Part shown: positions 18,333 through 27,667 of the stretch, in pieces | How positions within the stretch are numbered: the first letter of the stretch is position 1 | Layout: each line of letters begins with the position of its first letter | DNA from: Pseudomonadota bacterium | Lineage (GTDB): Bacteria > Desulfobacterota > Binatia > Binatales > Binataceae | NCBI GenBank assembly: GCA_021325355.1 | Contig: JAJPHI010000017.1 | Span: 23,686-87,685, forward strand | Length of the DNA stretch: 64,000 bases | Reading direction: 5' to 3' | The notes under the pieces: generated by a model | Database searches by the model: none | What the model saw: the letters and a program-made list of their open reading frames with translations, nothing else | Told to the model about the DNA's origin: nothing | Program-made: the position numbers and the translations under genes

Positions 18333-18993
18333 GATCGCGGCGCGGTGGCGCGAGGTCACGGCGCGGATGGCCGCGGCGCTCGAGCGTGCCGGGCGGCCAT
18401 CGGATGCATGTCGGCTGGTGCTGGCCAGCAAGACGCAGCCGGCGGAAGCGATCCTTGCGGCATACCGAGCCGGTGCGCGGGTCTTCGGCGAGAATTACGT
18501 TCAGGAGGCGATCGCCAAGCAGGCAAGCGTCGGCAGGCTCGACGGCGCAAGCTGGCATCTGATCGGCCATCTGCAGAGCAACAAGGCTCGTCTGGCCGCC
18601 GCGCACTTCGATTTGATCCAGAGTCTCGACAGCGTGCGGACGGCCGCAGCGCTCGCTCGGGCAAGCGCGCGACCCGGCGTCCGTGTGCTAATCGAGGTGA
18701 ACCTGGGTGGGGAAGCATCGAAAAGCGGCGTCGCGCCGGACGCTTTGGCGGAACTCCTCGAGAAGGCGCGCGATCTGGTGCAAATCGAGGGGTTCATGAC
18801 GATTCCGCCGCCGGGTCCGCAAGGCGCCGCGCGGCATTATTTTGCCGCGCTGCGGAATCTGCGCGATCGTCTCGCGACCAGCGCGATGCCGCTTCGCGAG
18901 CTTTCGATGGGCATGACGGACGACTACGAAATCGCAATCGAGGAGGGCGCCACGATCGTGCGGGTTGGACGTGCGGTCTTTGGCGAGCGATAG
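18316..18993 (+). CDS. yggS: Pyridoxal phosphate homeostasis protein, YggS/PLPBP family
   Basis: A 225-residue single-domain PLP-binding barrel with no known catalytic activity that buffers vitamin B6 and affects amino-acid pools. The PLP lysine is in LVLASKTQP. Other conserved blocks are FGENYVQEA, WHLIGHLQSNKA and the C-terminal LSMGMTDDYEIAIEEGAT. It lies directly before proC (3-base gap), the most common neighbourhood of this family. The start overlaps maf. Confidence 0.95.
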   Translation: MLSESEIAARWREVTARMAAALERAGRPSDACRLVLASKTQPAEAILAAYRAGARVFGENYVQEAIAKQASVGRLDGASWHLIGHLQSNKARLAAAHFDLIQSLDSVRTAAALARASARPGVRVLIEVNLGGEASKSGVAPDALAELLEKARDLVQIEGFMTIPPPGPQGAARHYFAALRNLRDRLATSAMPLRELSMGMTDDYEIAIEEGATIVRVGRAVFGER

Positions 18994-18996
18994 AGC

Positions 18997-19854
18997 ATGC
19001 GAAAACTCGGATTTCTGGGGGGCGGCAACATGGCCGAGGCGTTGATGCGCGGCTTGTTGACCAAAAAAATGTTCCGTCCGGCCGAACTTATCGCCTCGGA
19101 CGTCGACGCCGGCCGGCGGCGCAAGCTCAAGCGCCAGCTCAAGATCGAAACGACGGCGGATAATCGCCTGGTGATGCGCGAGGCGCCGGCCGTGCTCTTC
19201 GCGGTCAAGCCGCAGAATATCGACGAAGTGCTAAATGACCTGGCGCCGCTGCTGAGCGAGGTTTCGACCAAAGTTCGTAAGGGCGAGCCGAAGCCGCTGC
19301 GCCCGAAGGATCGGCTGTTCATCTCGATCGCGGCGGGGATCAAAATCGCGCGCTTCGAGCAGGCGTTCGGGGCGCAAGCCAGGGTGGTCCGCGTGATGCC
19401 CAATGCGCCCGCGATGGTCGGCCAGGGGATGGCGGCGCTGGTTCCGTCGTCGGGCGCAAGTAAGGCCGACTTGGCCTTCGCGCTCCGCATCTTTCGCGCG
19501 GTCGGAGAGGCGGTGGCGGTTGCCGACGAAAACCTGATCGACGCGGTGACGGCCGTAAGTGGCAGTGGTCCCGCATACGTGTACCTGTTTGCCAAGGCGC
19601 TCGCCGAGGCCGGCGTCAAGGAAGGGCTCGACGCCAGGATGGCGATGGCGATGGCGCAGCAGACGATCCGCGGAGCCGAAGAGACGCTGCGGCGCTCGCC
19701 GATGAGTGCCGACGAGCTGATCAAGGTGGTGGCATCGCCGGGCGGGACGACCGAGGCGGCGCTGCGCAAGTTCGCGGAGTTGGGCTTTTCTGATATCGTC
19801 GCCGAGGCTGTGCAGGCCGCCGCGCGGCGATCGCGGGAGCTCGGCGGCAACTGA
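18997..19854 (+). CDS. proC: Pyrroline-5-carboxylate reductase
   Basis: A 285-residue enzyme for the last step of proline synthesis, using NAD(P)H. The N-terminal Rossmann motif is GFLGGGNMAEALMRGLL. The C-terminal helical dimer domain has the signature AVSGSGPAYVYLFAKAL and VASPGGTTEAAL. RVMPNAPAMVGQG is the usual inter-domain block. It is slightly longer than average because of an insert with STKVRKGEPKPLRPKDR before the ISIAAG strand. Confidence 0.95.
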   Translation: MRKLGFLGGGNMAEALMRGLLTKKMFRPAELIASDVDAGRRRKLKRQLKIETTADNRLVMREAPAVLFAVKPQNIDEVLNDLAPLLSEVSTKVRKGEPKPLRPKDRLFISIAAGIKIARFEQAFGAQARVVRVMPNAPAMVGQGMAALVPSSGASKADLAFALRIFRAVGEAVAVADENLIDAVTAVSGSGPAYVYLFAKALAEAGVKEGLDARMAMAMAQQTIRGAEETLRRSPMSADELIKVVASPGGTTEAALRKFAELGFSDIVAEAVQAAARRSRELGGN

Positions 19855-19867
19855 TGACGGAGCTAGC

Positions 19868-20179
19868 GTGATCCTCTGGAACAACCTCATCGGGTGGCTG
19901 CTGGTCACCCTCGAACAACTGCTGAATCTGTATTTCTGGGTCGTTCTGATCGCGGTCGTCCTGACCTGGATCGAGCCTAATCCTTATAACCCGATCGTAC
20001 GCTTCTTCTATGCGGCGACGGAGCCGGTCTTTGACCTCGTGCGGGAGCATCTGCCGGTGGTTTTCGGCGGGATCGACCTGTCGCCGGTCGTGGTCCTGCT
20101 GGTGATTGGCTTTATTCAGCGCGTCGTACTCGTCAGTATCGGCCAGTATCTGATGACCGGCGGAGTGGCTTTCGGATGA
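19868..20179 (+). CDS. YggT family membrane protein
   Basis: A 103-residue protein with two hydrophobic stretches (about residues 7-33 and 68-98) around the conserved WIEPNPYNPIVRFFYAATEPVFDLVREHLP segment of the YggT (DUF165-like, CCB3/YggT) family. The start is GTG 19868, 13 bases after proC. The family is linked by position to cell division and osmotic phenotypes in other bacteria, but its biochemical role is unknown. Confidence 0.85.
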   Translation: MILWNNLIGWLLVTLEQLLNLYFWVVLIAVVLTWIEPNPYNPIVRFFYAATEPVFDLVREHLPVVFGGIDLSPVVVLLVIGFIQRVVLVSIGQYLMTGGVAFG

Positions 20180-20310
20180 GACGAGGCGCTCCGCTGTGGG
20201 GCGGGTGAAGATTTCGCGAAGCGTTGACAAGCGCCGGATCGGTGGTTACCTACCGTGCAGATATCTAAACGGCCGCGCCGATTTCCGGTAGAGTAGGGTC
20301 GCTGGGTCAT

Positions 20311-20634
20311 ATGCCGATATACGAATACCGATGCGAGCATTGCGGAGTCTTTGAAGTGACGCAGCGGATAACCGAAGATCCGCTGAAGCATTGCCCCACC
20401 TGCAACCGTGACGTTCATCGAATCATCTCGACGACCTCGTTTGTGCTGAAGGGCAACGGCTGGTACGCGACGGACTATGCCCGCAAGAACCGCAGCGAGT
20501 CGGCCAGCAGTGACAGCGGCGCCAGCAGCAGCACGACTTCGAGCATCAACGGCGAGAGCAAGGCGGCGAGCGCCAAAGCCTCGAGCGAAAGCTCGACCAG
20601 CGCCGAGAAAAGTCCCGCGAAGCCGGCCGATTGA
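20311..20634 (+). CDS. FmdB-type zinc-ribbon protein with Ser-rich tail
   Basis: A 107-residue protein. The first 55 residues are the FmdB/CxxC_CxxC_SSSS zinc ribbon, with CEHCG and CPTCN as the two ligand pairs and [19 protein letters not shown] after it. The remaining half is a low-complexity Ser/Ala/Lys/Thr tail, as often seen in this family. FmdB was first described as a putative regulator of formamidase, and the general function is unknown. The gene ends exactly at a TTG that could start hyuA (stop and start share bases). Confidence 0.88.
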   Translation: MPIYEYRCEHCGVFEVTQRITEDPLKHCPTCNRDVHRIISTTSFVLKGNGWYATDYARKNRSESASSDSGASSSTTSSINGESKAASAKASSESSTSAEKSPAKPAD

Positions 20635-20645
20635 AGTCGGCGGGC

Positions 20646-22655
20646 ATGGCCGGCCAGCTCGACGAGGCGGCGGACTCAACCCGCGCCGCGCGTTCGGCGA
20701 CAGTCCGGGTCGGTATCGATACCGGCGGCACTTTCACTGACCTCGTCGCCACTATCGGCGGCGAATTGCGGGTTCTCAAGTTACCGTCGACGCCGGATGA
20801 TCCGGCGCGCGCCGTTCTGCAGGGCCTCAGCAGATTGCTCGGCGACCACTCCGCCGAGCGCATCACGTACAGCACCACAGTGGCGACCAACGTGCTGCTC
20901 GAGCGCAAGGGCGCGCGCGTCGCGATCGTGACCGATCGCGGTTTTGAGGACTTGATCGAGATCGGTCGGCAGAACCGCTCGGAACTGTACGCGCTGGCAC
21001 CGACCCGCCCGGCGCCGCTGGTCCCGCGCCATCTGCGTTTCGGCGTGGGCGGTCGGACCCGGTTCGACGGCGAGGTCGAAGCGTCTTTGACCGACGCTGC
21101 GCTTAAGCGGCTGCGTGCCGCGCTCCGCCGCCATCGGGTCGAAGCGATCGCCGTCTGCATGCTGCATTCGTACGCGAATCCGCGCACCGAGAAGGCGCTG
21201 GCCGAAGCCCTCCAGGCACTGGAGCTGCCGCTTTCGATCTCGCATCGGCTCTTGCCGGAGTATCGCGAGTACGAGCGGCTCTCGACGACCGTTGTCAACG
21301 CCTACGTGGCGCCGCGGATGGTGACCCATCTGGAGCGTTTGCAGGAGGGCTTCGGCGGGTCGCGGATGCGGGTCATGCAGTCGAACGGCTCGGCGATCGG
21401 GGTCGGTCAGGCGTGCGCGGAGCCGGTGCGCACGATTCTTTCGGGCCCGGCGGCGGGCGTCGTCGGCGCGGGGGCGCTGGCGCGCTTCATGGGCGTCGAG
21501 CGTTTTATCACCTTCGACATGGGCGGAACGTCGACGGACGTTGCGCTGTTTGATGGCCGCGCGCGGCTTCGTCCGCTCAGTCACCCGGCGGGCTATCCGG
21601 TCAGGACGCCGGTGATCGATATTCATACGGTTGGGGCCGGCGGTGGATCGATTGCCCGAATCGATGCTGGCGGATCGCTGCAGGTCGGGCCCCAGAGCGC
21701 AGGGGCCGATCCGGGACCGGCATGTTATGGACGGGGCGTCGCGCCGACGGTCACCGACGCCAACCTCGTGGCCGGCCGGCTGGTGGCCGACCGCTTTCTG
21801 GGCGGTGCGATGCCGCTTTATCCGGCGCGCGCCGCGAAAGCCTTGAGTTTGCTCGGACGCGCGACGAAGAGCGCTGGCGCCGCCACGGCCCACGGCGTGA
21901 TCCGTGTGGTGAACGCCACCATGGAACGGGCGATCCGGGTGATTACGGTCGAGCGCGGCTTCGATCCGCGCGATTTCGCTTTGCTGGCGTTCGGCGGCGC
22001 CGGTCCGATGCATGCGAGCGAGCTCGCGCTCGATCTCGGTATTCGGCACGTCGTGCTGCCGTCGAATCCGGGACTGCTGTGCGCATGGGGAGCGCTGGGC
22101 GCGCCCGTCGGCCGCGAACTATCGCTGACGATTCGCGAAACCGACCCACAACTCCACGCGCTCGAACGCCGGGCGCAACCGCTGATCCGGCGCGCGCGGG
22201 CGGAACTGGTCGCCGAAGGCGCCCGCGCCGCCGATATCCGCCACGAACTGTATGCCGACATTCGTTACCGCGGCCAATCCTTTGAGCTCGAAGTGAGGCT
22301 CGATGCGGGGTTCGTCGAGGCCTTCCACGAACAGCATCGCCGCACCTTCGGCCATGCGACGCCTGAGGCGCCGATCGAGGTGGTGAATCTGCGGCTTCGC
22401 TCCTACGTCCCGGCGGCGGCCGTACCGCCACGTCGACGCGGCCGATCACGCGCGGCCGAGCCGCTCGGGCGTCTCCGGACGCTGGTCGGCGCGACGACCC
22501 GGATGGTTCCGATCTTTGAGCGTGAGGCGCTCGGCCCCAGAACGCGGCTGGCGGGCCCGCTGATCGTGGTCGAGATGAGCGCGACCGCGTATGTCGCGCC
22601 GGAGTTCACGCTGCGTTGCGACGACTACGGCAATCTGCATCTGGAGCTGCGATGA
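20646..22655 (+). CDS. hyuA: Hydantoinase/oxoprolinase subunit A
   Basis: A 669-residue ATP-dependent subunit of the N-methylhydantoinase / 5-oxoprolinase / acetone carboxylase superfamily. The sugar-kinase-like phosphate loop is RVGIDTGGTFTDLVA at the N-terminus. SGPAAGVVGAG, FDMGGTSTDVAL and HTVGAGGGSIARID are the second ATPase lobe and hinge. LLAFGGAGPMHA is near the C-terminal domain. ATG 20646 is chosen, but the TTG at 20631 overlapping the fmdB stop is possible. It overlaps hyuB by four bases (ATGA). The substrate (hydantoin, oxoproline or a ketone) is not resolved. Confidence 0.9.
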   Translation: MAGQLDEAADSTRAARSATVRVGIDTGGTFTDLVATIGGELRVLKLPSTPDDPARAVLQGLSRLLGDHSAERITYSTTVATNVLLERKGARVAIVTDRGFEDLIEIGRQNRSELYALAPTRPAPLVPRHLRFGVGGRTRFDGEVEASLTDAALKRLRAALRRHRVEAIAVCMLHSYANPRTEKALAEALQALELPLSISHRLLPEYREYERLSTTVVNAYVAPRMVTHLERLQEGFGGSRMRVMQSNGSAIGVGQACAEPVRTILSGPAAGVVGAGALARFMGVERFITFDMGGTSTDVALFDGRARLRPLSHPAGYPVRTPVIDIHTVGAGGGSIARIDAGGSLQVGPQSAGADPGPACYGRGVAPTVTDANLVAGRLVADRFLGGAMPLYPARAAKALSLLGRATKSAGAATAHGVIRVVNATMERAIRVITVERGFDPRDFALLAFGGAGPMHASELALDLGIRHVVLPSNPGLLCAWGALGAPVGRELSLTIRETDPQLHALERRAQPLIRRARAELVAEGARAADIRHELYADIRYRGQSFELEVRLDAGFVEAFHEQHRRTFGHATPEAPIEVVNLRLRSYVPAAAVPPRRRGRSRAAEPLGRLRTLVGATTRMVPIFEREALGPRTRLAGPLIVVEMSATAYVAPEFTLRCDDYGNLHLELR

Positions 22656-24223
22656 AGCTTGACCCGGTGACGCTCGCGGTGATGAACCATCGGCTGGCCG
22701 CGATCGCCGATGAGATGGGAGTGGTGCTCGGGCAGACCGGCTATTCGCCGAATATCAAGGAGCGGCGCGATTATTCCTGTGCCCTGTTCGATCAGCAGGG
22801 CGAGCTGGTCGCGCAGGCGGCTCATATCCCAGTGCATCTCGGGTCGACGCCACTGTCGGTTCGCGCCGCTATCGCTCATCTGGAGCTGGCGCCCGGTGAT
22901 GTCGCGGCGGTCAACGATCCCTTTGCCGGCGGGACCCATCTGCCGGACGTCACGGTCGTGATGCCGATCTTTCTTGAGGGCGAAGACCGGCCCTTCGCGT
23001 ACGCGGCCAACCGGGCCCATCATGCGGATATTGGCGGGATGGCGCCGGGATCGATGGCATTGTCCACCGAGATTTACCAGGAAGGTTTTCGGATGCCGCC
23101 GGTCAGGATCATGGTCGGCGGACGTCCCGCGCGCGATGTCATGGCGCTTTTCCTGGCCAACACGCGGGTCGCGGAGGAGCGCGAGGGTGATTTGCGCGCG
23201 CAACTGGCGGCGCTCAGCGTCGGCGCTCAGCGGACGCGCGACCTGGTGGCGGGGCTCGGACGGGAAACGGTGGCCCGCGCGATGGAGGGACTGAAGGAAT
23301 ATGCCGAACGCCTGATGGCGGCCGAGTTGCGGAAAATCCCTCGCGGTGTCTATACGGCGAGCGACCAGCTCGACGACGACGGCTGCGGCAGCGGACCGAT
23401 CACGCTGCGCGTTGCTATCCGGATCGGAGGCGGCCGGGCGACCGTGGATTTCAGCGGATCGGCGGCGCAGGTGCGCGGGGCGGTCAACGCGAACTATGCG
23501 ATCACGCTATCCGCGGTCTTCTATGTCATGAAATGCCTGGCGGCCGAGGCCGTGCCGGCCAATGAAGGTCTGATGCGTCCGATCCGGCTTGTCGCGCCGG
23601 AAGGCTCGATCGTCAATGCGCGGGCGCCGGCGGCGGTAGCAGGTGGCAACGTCGAGACCTCACAGCGGATCGTTGACGTGCTGCTGCGCGCGCTGGCCAA
23701 GGCGGCTCCGGAGCGGATTCCCGCCGCGAGTTCCGGTTCGATGTCGAACCTGACGATCGGCGGTTACGACGATTTCCGGCAGCGGCACTTTTCCTACTAC
23801 GAAACGATCGCCGGCGGGGCCGGTGCCGCGCCCGGCTACCCGGGCGCCTCGGGTCTGCATACGCATATGACGAACACCCTGAACACGCCGATCGAAGCGC
23901 TCGAAGCCTACTATCCGATGCGCGTGACGGAGTATCGTATCCGGCGCGGATCGGGTGGTCGCGGTGCCTTCGATGGCGGTGACGGGCTGGTGCGCGAGAT
24001 CGAATGCCTGACCGAGGCCAACGTGAGCCTGCTTACCGAACGCCGCGTGACGGCGCCCTGGGGCCTCGCTGGGGGCGGCGCGGGCGCCTGCGGCGCCAAT
24101 TTCAGGATCGCTCGAGACGGCAGGCGCCGGCGTCTGCCCGGCAAGACGAATGTGCAACTGGCGGCGGGGGAACGGATCCGGATCGAAACCCCGGGCGGCG
24201 GGGCTTACGGCCGCAAGCGATGA
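22652..24223 (+). CDS. hyuB: Hydantoinase/oxoprolinase subunit B
   Basis: The 523-residue partner of HyuA in the ATP-dependent cyclic amide hydrolase or ketone carboxylase complex. Family blocks include SPNIKERRDYSCALFD, AHIPVHLGSTP, NDPFAGGTHLPDVTV and the Gly-rich GGAGAAPGYPGASGLHTHMTNT region. The end has GGGAYGRK. The start ATG 22652 overlaps the hyuA stop as ATGA; the track's 22616 start is inside hyuA and not supported. The pair lies 193 bases upstream of the four-dehydrogenase array, possibly a shared catabolic locus. Confidence 0.92.
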   Translation: MKLDPVTLAVMNHRLAAIADEMGVVLGQTGYSPNIKERRDYSCALFDQQGELVAQAAHIPVHLGSTPLSVRAAIAHLELAPGDVAAVNDPFAGGTHLPDVTVVMPIFLEGEDRPFAYAANRAHHADIGGMAPGSMALSTEIYQEGFRMPPVRIMVGGRPARDVMALFLANTRVAEEREGDLRAQLAALSVGAQRTRDLVAGLGRETVARAMEGLKEYAERLMAAELRKIPRGVYTASDQLDDDGCGSGPITLRVAIRIGGGRATVDFSGSAAQVRGAVNANYAITLSAVFYVMKCLAAEAVPANEGLMRPIRLVAPEGSIVNARAPAAVAGGNVETSQRIVDVLLRALAKAAPERIPAASSGSMSNLTIGGYDDFRQRHFSYYETIAGGAGAAPGYPGASGLHTHMTNTLNTPIEALEAYYPMRVTEYRIRRGSGGRGAFDGGDGLVREIECLTEANVSLLTERRVTAPWGLAGGGAGACGANFRIARDGRRRRLPGKTNVQLAAGERIRIETPGGGAYGRKR

Positions 24224-24416
24224 CCGGCGGCGCGCCACGTCATCCGCCGACCATTGAAGACATCAACCAACCGTCGACGGTATCGAGCCGGTCAGAACCG
24301 CGGGGGCACCCGCGCCGGCCTCGCGGTTTGATGCTCGCCCGCCCGTCCGCAGCGATTTGCAAATCCTGACCCATTAGCGCCATAAGAAAGTCCGATCGTT
24401 TTCAGGAGGGAGAGGT

Positions 24417-25178
24417 ATGCCCGGAGCATTGGAAGGGAAAGTTGCGCTGATCACCGGCGGCGGTTCGGGGATTGGACGAGCGACCGCACTCCGCGTCGCG
24501 CGCGAGGGAGCCCGGGTGATGATCGGCGACTATGTTCCCGAGGGGGCCCTTAAGACGGTCGCGATGATCCGGGAAGCGGGGGGCACGGCGGAGTGTGTCG
24601 CGGCGGACGTCGCGGTGGCGAAACAGGTGGAGGCGCTGGTCGCCAAAACCGTCGAGAGCTTCGGGCGACTCGACTACGCCTTCAACAATGCAGGAATCGA
24701 AGGCACGATGGCCGATACCGCCGGTTATCCGGAGGACAGTTTTGATCGCGTAATCGCGATCAATCTCAAAGCCGTCTGGCTCTGCATGAAGTACGAAATC
24801 CCGGAGATGCTCAGGCTAGGCGGCGGCGCGATCGTCAACACCGCGTCAACCCTGGGGTTGGTCGCGCTGGCCGGCACCGCCGCCTATACCGCCGCGAAAC
24901 ACGGCGTCGTCGGCTTAACCAAAACCGCAGCGCTCGAATATGCGCAGAAGAATATCCGCGTGAATTGCGTCTGTCCCGGATTCATTCGCACGGCGATGGT
25001 GGAACGGGCGCTCGATAAGAACATGGTGGGTGAGAACCAGATGGTCGCGATCGAACCGGTCGGGCGCCTTGGCAAGCCCGAAGAGATTGCCGAGGGCGTG
25101 TGCTGGCTCTTCTCGGACGCGGCCTCGTTCGTAACGGGCCATTCGATGGTGATCGATGGCGGCTGGACGGCGCGCTGA
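24417..25178 (+). CDS. Short-chain dehydrogenase, array copy 1 of 4
   Basis: A 253-residue classical SDR. The cofactor loop is TGGGSGIGRA, FNNAG is the next motif, the catalytic Ser is in NTAS, and Tyr/Lys are in AYTAAKHG. The C-terminal VTGHSMVIDGGWTAR is typical. An acidic residue after strand 2 (GDYVPEG) suggests NAD+ preference. AGGAGGGAGAGGT gives a strong ribosome site and ATG 24417 is clear. It is the most diverged of the four copies, as seen in TLGLVALAGTAA and IRTAMVERALDK. Confidence 0.93.
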   Translation: MPGALEGKVALITGGGSGIGRATALRVAREGARVMIGDYVPEGALKTVAMIREAGGTAECVAADVAVAKQVEALVAKTVESFGRLDYAFNNAGIEGTMADTAGYPEDSFDRVIAINLKAVWLCMKYEIPEMLRLGGGAIVNTASTLGLVALAGTAAYTAAKHGVVGLTKTAALEYAQKNIRVNCVCPGFIRTAMVERALDKNMVGENQMVAIEPVGRLGKPEEIAEGVCWLFSDAASFVTGHSMVIDGGWTAR

Positions 25179-25226
25179 GCGTCGCGTGTCATTGGCCCTG
25201 CGGCCCAGACAAGGAGGAACTGCGAT

Positions 25227-25988
25227 ATGGCAGGCGCACTTGAAGGAAAGGTTGTGCTCGTCACCGGCGGCGGCTCGGGAATCGGCCGCGCCACGGCGTT
25301 GTTGGCGGCACGCCAGGGTGCCCGGGTGATGATCGCCGACTATGTGCCCGAGGGCGCGGAGAAAACCGTCGCGATGATCAAGGAGGGCGGCGGCACGGCG
25401 GCCTGCGTCGCCGCCGACGTCGCGGTTACCCGGCAGGTCGAGGATTTGATCCAGAAAACGCTCGAGACCTACGGACGGCTCGACGGCGCCTTCAACAATG
25501 CGGGAATCGAGGGCGCGATGGCCGAGACTATCGCGTGCACGGAAGAGAATTTTGACCGCGTCGTCGCGATCGATCTGAAGGCCGTGTGGCTCTGCATGAA
25601 GTACGAAATTCCGCAGATGCTCAAGCAGGGCGGCGGCGCGATCGTGAACACCGCGTCGATTGCCGGCCTGCTGGGGTTTCCGGGTATCCCGGCCTACGTC
25701 GCCGCCAAGCACGGCGTGGTCGGACTGACGCGGACTGCGGCACTCGAATATGCGCAGAAGAATATCCGCGTGAACTGCGTCTGCCCGGGCGTGATCAACA
25801 CGCCGATGGTGCAGCGGGCCTTCGACAAGGGCGGGATGCGCGAAGCGGATGCGATCGCCGGGGAGCCGATAGGCCGCCTGGGCAAGCCGGAAGAGATTGC
25901 CGCCGGCGTGGTCTGGCTGCTCTCCGACGCGGCCTCCTTCGTCACCGGTCATCCGCTGACGATCGACGGCGGCTGGACCGCGCGTTAA
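25227..25988 (+). CDS. Short-chain dehydrogenase, array copy 2 of 4
   Basis: A 253-residue classical SDR, paralogous to its three neighbours. It has TGGGSGIGRA, FNNAG, and the Ser-Tyr-Lys set in NTASIAGLLG and AYVAAKHG. An AAGGAGG ribosome site lies 10 bases before the ATG. It starts 48 bases after copy 1. It shares the block TAALEYAQKNIRVNCVCPG with all copies. Annotators often name such proteins glucose 1-dehydrogenase, but nothing here proves that substrate. Confidence 0.93.
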   Translation: MAGALEGKVVLVTGGGSGIGRATALLAARQGARVMIADYVPEGAEKTVAMIKEGGGTAACVAADVAVTRQVEDLIQKTLETYGRLDGAFNNAGIEGAMAETIACTEENFDRVVAIDLKAVWLCMKYEIPQMLKQGGGAIVNTASIAGLLGFPGIPAYVAAKHGVVGLTRTAALEYAQKNIRVNCVCPGVINTPMVQRAFDKGGMREADAIAGEPIGRLGKPEEIAAGVVWLLSDAASFVTGHPLTIDGGWTAR

Positions 25989-26035
25989 TACGCAATCAGT
26001 AGCCTTCCCGCAGGGAAGCGGACGAGAGTAGTCAC

Positions 26036-26797
26036 ATGGCAGGAGTGCTCGACGGCAAGGTCATTCTCATCACGGGCGGTGGTTCGGGAATCGGACGGGC
26101 GACGGCGCTGCTCGCCGCGCGGCAGGGCGCCAAGGTGATGATCGCCGATTACGTGCCCGAGAGCGCGGTCAGGACCGTCGCGATGATCAAGGAGGCGGGC
26201 GGCACCGCCGATTGTTTTGCCGCCGACGTGTCGCTTCCGCGCCAGGTCGAGGCGATGGTCGCCAAAACCGTCGAGACCTACGGGCGGCTCGACGGCGCGT
26301 TCAACAATGCCGGAATCGAAGGCAAGATGGCCGATACGGTTGATTATCCCGAGGACGTGTTTGATCGAATCATGGCGATCAATCTGAAAGGCGTCTGGCT
26401 CTGCATGAAGCACGAGATCCCGCAGATGCTCAAGCAGGGCGGCGGCGCGATCGTCAACACGGCCTCGGGCGCCGGTCTCGTCGGCGTGCCGATGCTCTCG
26501 GCGTACAACGCGTCGAAACACGGCGTGGTCGGGCTGACCAAGACCGCGGCGCTCGAATACGCGCAGAAGAATATTCGCGTCAACTGTGTCTGCCCCGGCT
26601 TGATCAATACGCCGATGGTCGCGCGGATGGTTGACAGCGGCGGCATGAACGAGCAGGAATTCATCGCCGCCGAACCGGTCAAGCGCATGGGACAGCCCGA
26701 GGAGATCGGCGCCGGCGTGATCTGGCTGCTCTCCGACGCGGCCTCGTTCGTAACCGGCCATTCGATGGCGATCGACGGCGGCTTCGTAGCTCAATAA
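26036..26797 (+). CDS. Short-chain dehydrogenase, array copy 3 of 4
   Basis: A 253-residue classical SDR with TGGGSGIGRA, FNNAG and the AYNASKHG catalytic segment. It is closest by eye to copy 4: both have DSGGMNE or DAGGMNE and the INTPMVARMVD / INTPMVARIVD stretch. Its Ser is in NTASGAGLVG. It starts 47 bases after copy 2 behind a weak GACGAGAG site. An SDR this similar to its neighbours could form mixed tetramers with them. Confidence 0.93.
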   Translation: MAGVLDGKVILITGGGSGIGRATALLAARQGAKVMIADYVPESAVRTVAMIKEAGGTADCFAADVSLPRQVEAMVAKTVETYGRLDGAFNNAGIEGKMADTVDYPEDVFDRIMAINLKGVWLCMKHEIPQMLKQGGGAIVNTASGAGLVGVPMLSAYNASKHGVVGLTKTAALEYAQKNIRVNCVCPGLINTPMVARMVDSGGMNEQEFIAAEPVKRMGQPEEIGAGVIWLLSDAASFVTGHSMAIDGGFVAQ

Positions 26798-26812
26798 GAG
26801 GAAGGCAAGGAC

Positions 26813-27580
26813 ATGGCAGGAACACTCGAAGGGAAAGTCATACTGGTCACCGGCGGCGGCTCCGGAATCGGCCGCGCCACTTCATTGCTGCTCGCCAAAC
26901 AGGGCGCCAAGGTGATGATCGCCGACTACGTCCCGGACAGCGCGGTCAAGACCGTGGCAATGATCAAGGAAGCCGGCGGGACGGCCGATTGCGTGGCCGC
27001 CGACGTCTCGATCACCAAGCAGGTTGAGGCGATGGTCGCCAAGACGGTCGAGACCTTTGGCCGGCTCGACGGCGCGTTCAATAACGCCGGGATCGAGGGC
27101 AAAATCGGCCACGACAGGGTCGAAAACGGCTCGGAAGAAAACTTCGACCGCACCATCGCGATCAATCTCAAAGGCGTCTGGCTCTGCATGAAGTACGAAA
27201 TCCCGCAGATGCTGAAACAGGGTGGCGGGTCGATCGTCAATACGGCGTCGGTTGCGGGCCTCGTCGGTTTCGAGGGCGGATCGGCCTACAACGCGTCGAA
27301 GCACGGGGTGATCGGGCTGACCAAGACCGCCGCGCTCGAATACGCGCAGAAGAATATCCGCGTGAATTGCGTCTGCCCGGGCGTTATCAATACGCCGATG
27401 GTCGCGCGAATCGTCGATGCCGGCGGAATGAACGAACGCGATCTTACCGCCGGCGAGCCGGTCGGCCGGATGGGTCAGCCGAGCGAGATTGGCGAGGGCG
27501 TTGCGTGGCTGCTCTCCGACGCCGCCTCGTTCGTGACCGGTCACTCGCTGGTGATCGACGGTGGATGGGTGGCGCGCTGA
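26813..27580 (+). CDS. Short-chain dehydrogenase, array copy 4 of 4
   Basis: A 255-residue classical SDR with TGGGSGIGRA, FNNAG, NTASVAGLVG and AYNASKHG. It is two residues longer than the other copies because of an insertion in the loop after the NNAG strand (KIGHDRVENGSEEN), next to the substrate pocket. It begins only 15 bases after copy 3, with GAGGAAGG as ribosome site. A hairpin follows its stop. Confidence 0.93.
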   Translation: MAGTLEGKVILVTGGGSGIGRATSLLLAKQGAKVMIADYVPDSAVKTVAMIKEAGGTADCVAADVSITKQVEAMVAKTVETFGRLDGAFNNAGIEGKIGHDRVENGSEENFDRTIAINLKGVWLCMKYEIPQMLKQGGGSIVNTASVAGLVGFEGGSAYNASKHGVIGLTKTAALEYAQKNIRVNCVCPGVINTPMVARIVDAGGMNERDLTAGEPVGRMGQPSEIGEGVAWLLSDAASFVTGHSLVIDGGWVAR

Positions 27581-27595
27581 GTGACGACCGCCAAC

Positions 27596-27630
27596 TCACC
27601 TTCCCGCCCATTCGCGGCGCGGGAAGGTGA
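27596..27630. terminator. 12-bp perfect stem-loop after the dehydrogenase array
   Basis: TCACCTTCCCGC (27596-27607) and GCGGGAAGGTGA (27619-27630) form a perfect 12-bp stem with an 11-base loop. It sits between the stop of dehydrogenase copy 4 and the convergent stop of the serine hydrolase. It lacks a U-tract in both directions, so it is either a weak terminator or a 3' end stabiliser. Confidence 0.5.
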
Positions 27631-27667
27631 GAATTCCGTGATGCGCCAATCCTCGATAGTCTGTCGC

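Noticed and set aside
20224-20252. TTGACA-17-TACCTA promoter before fmdB
   Set aside because: The -10 matches only half of the consensus. It is possible but too weak to annotate.
27596-27630. Perfect stem-loop considered as a mobile-element or REP-type repeat
   Set aside because: I found no second copy in the window. Its position between convergent stops fits a terminator-like role better.
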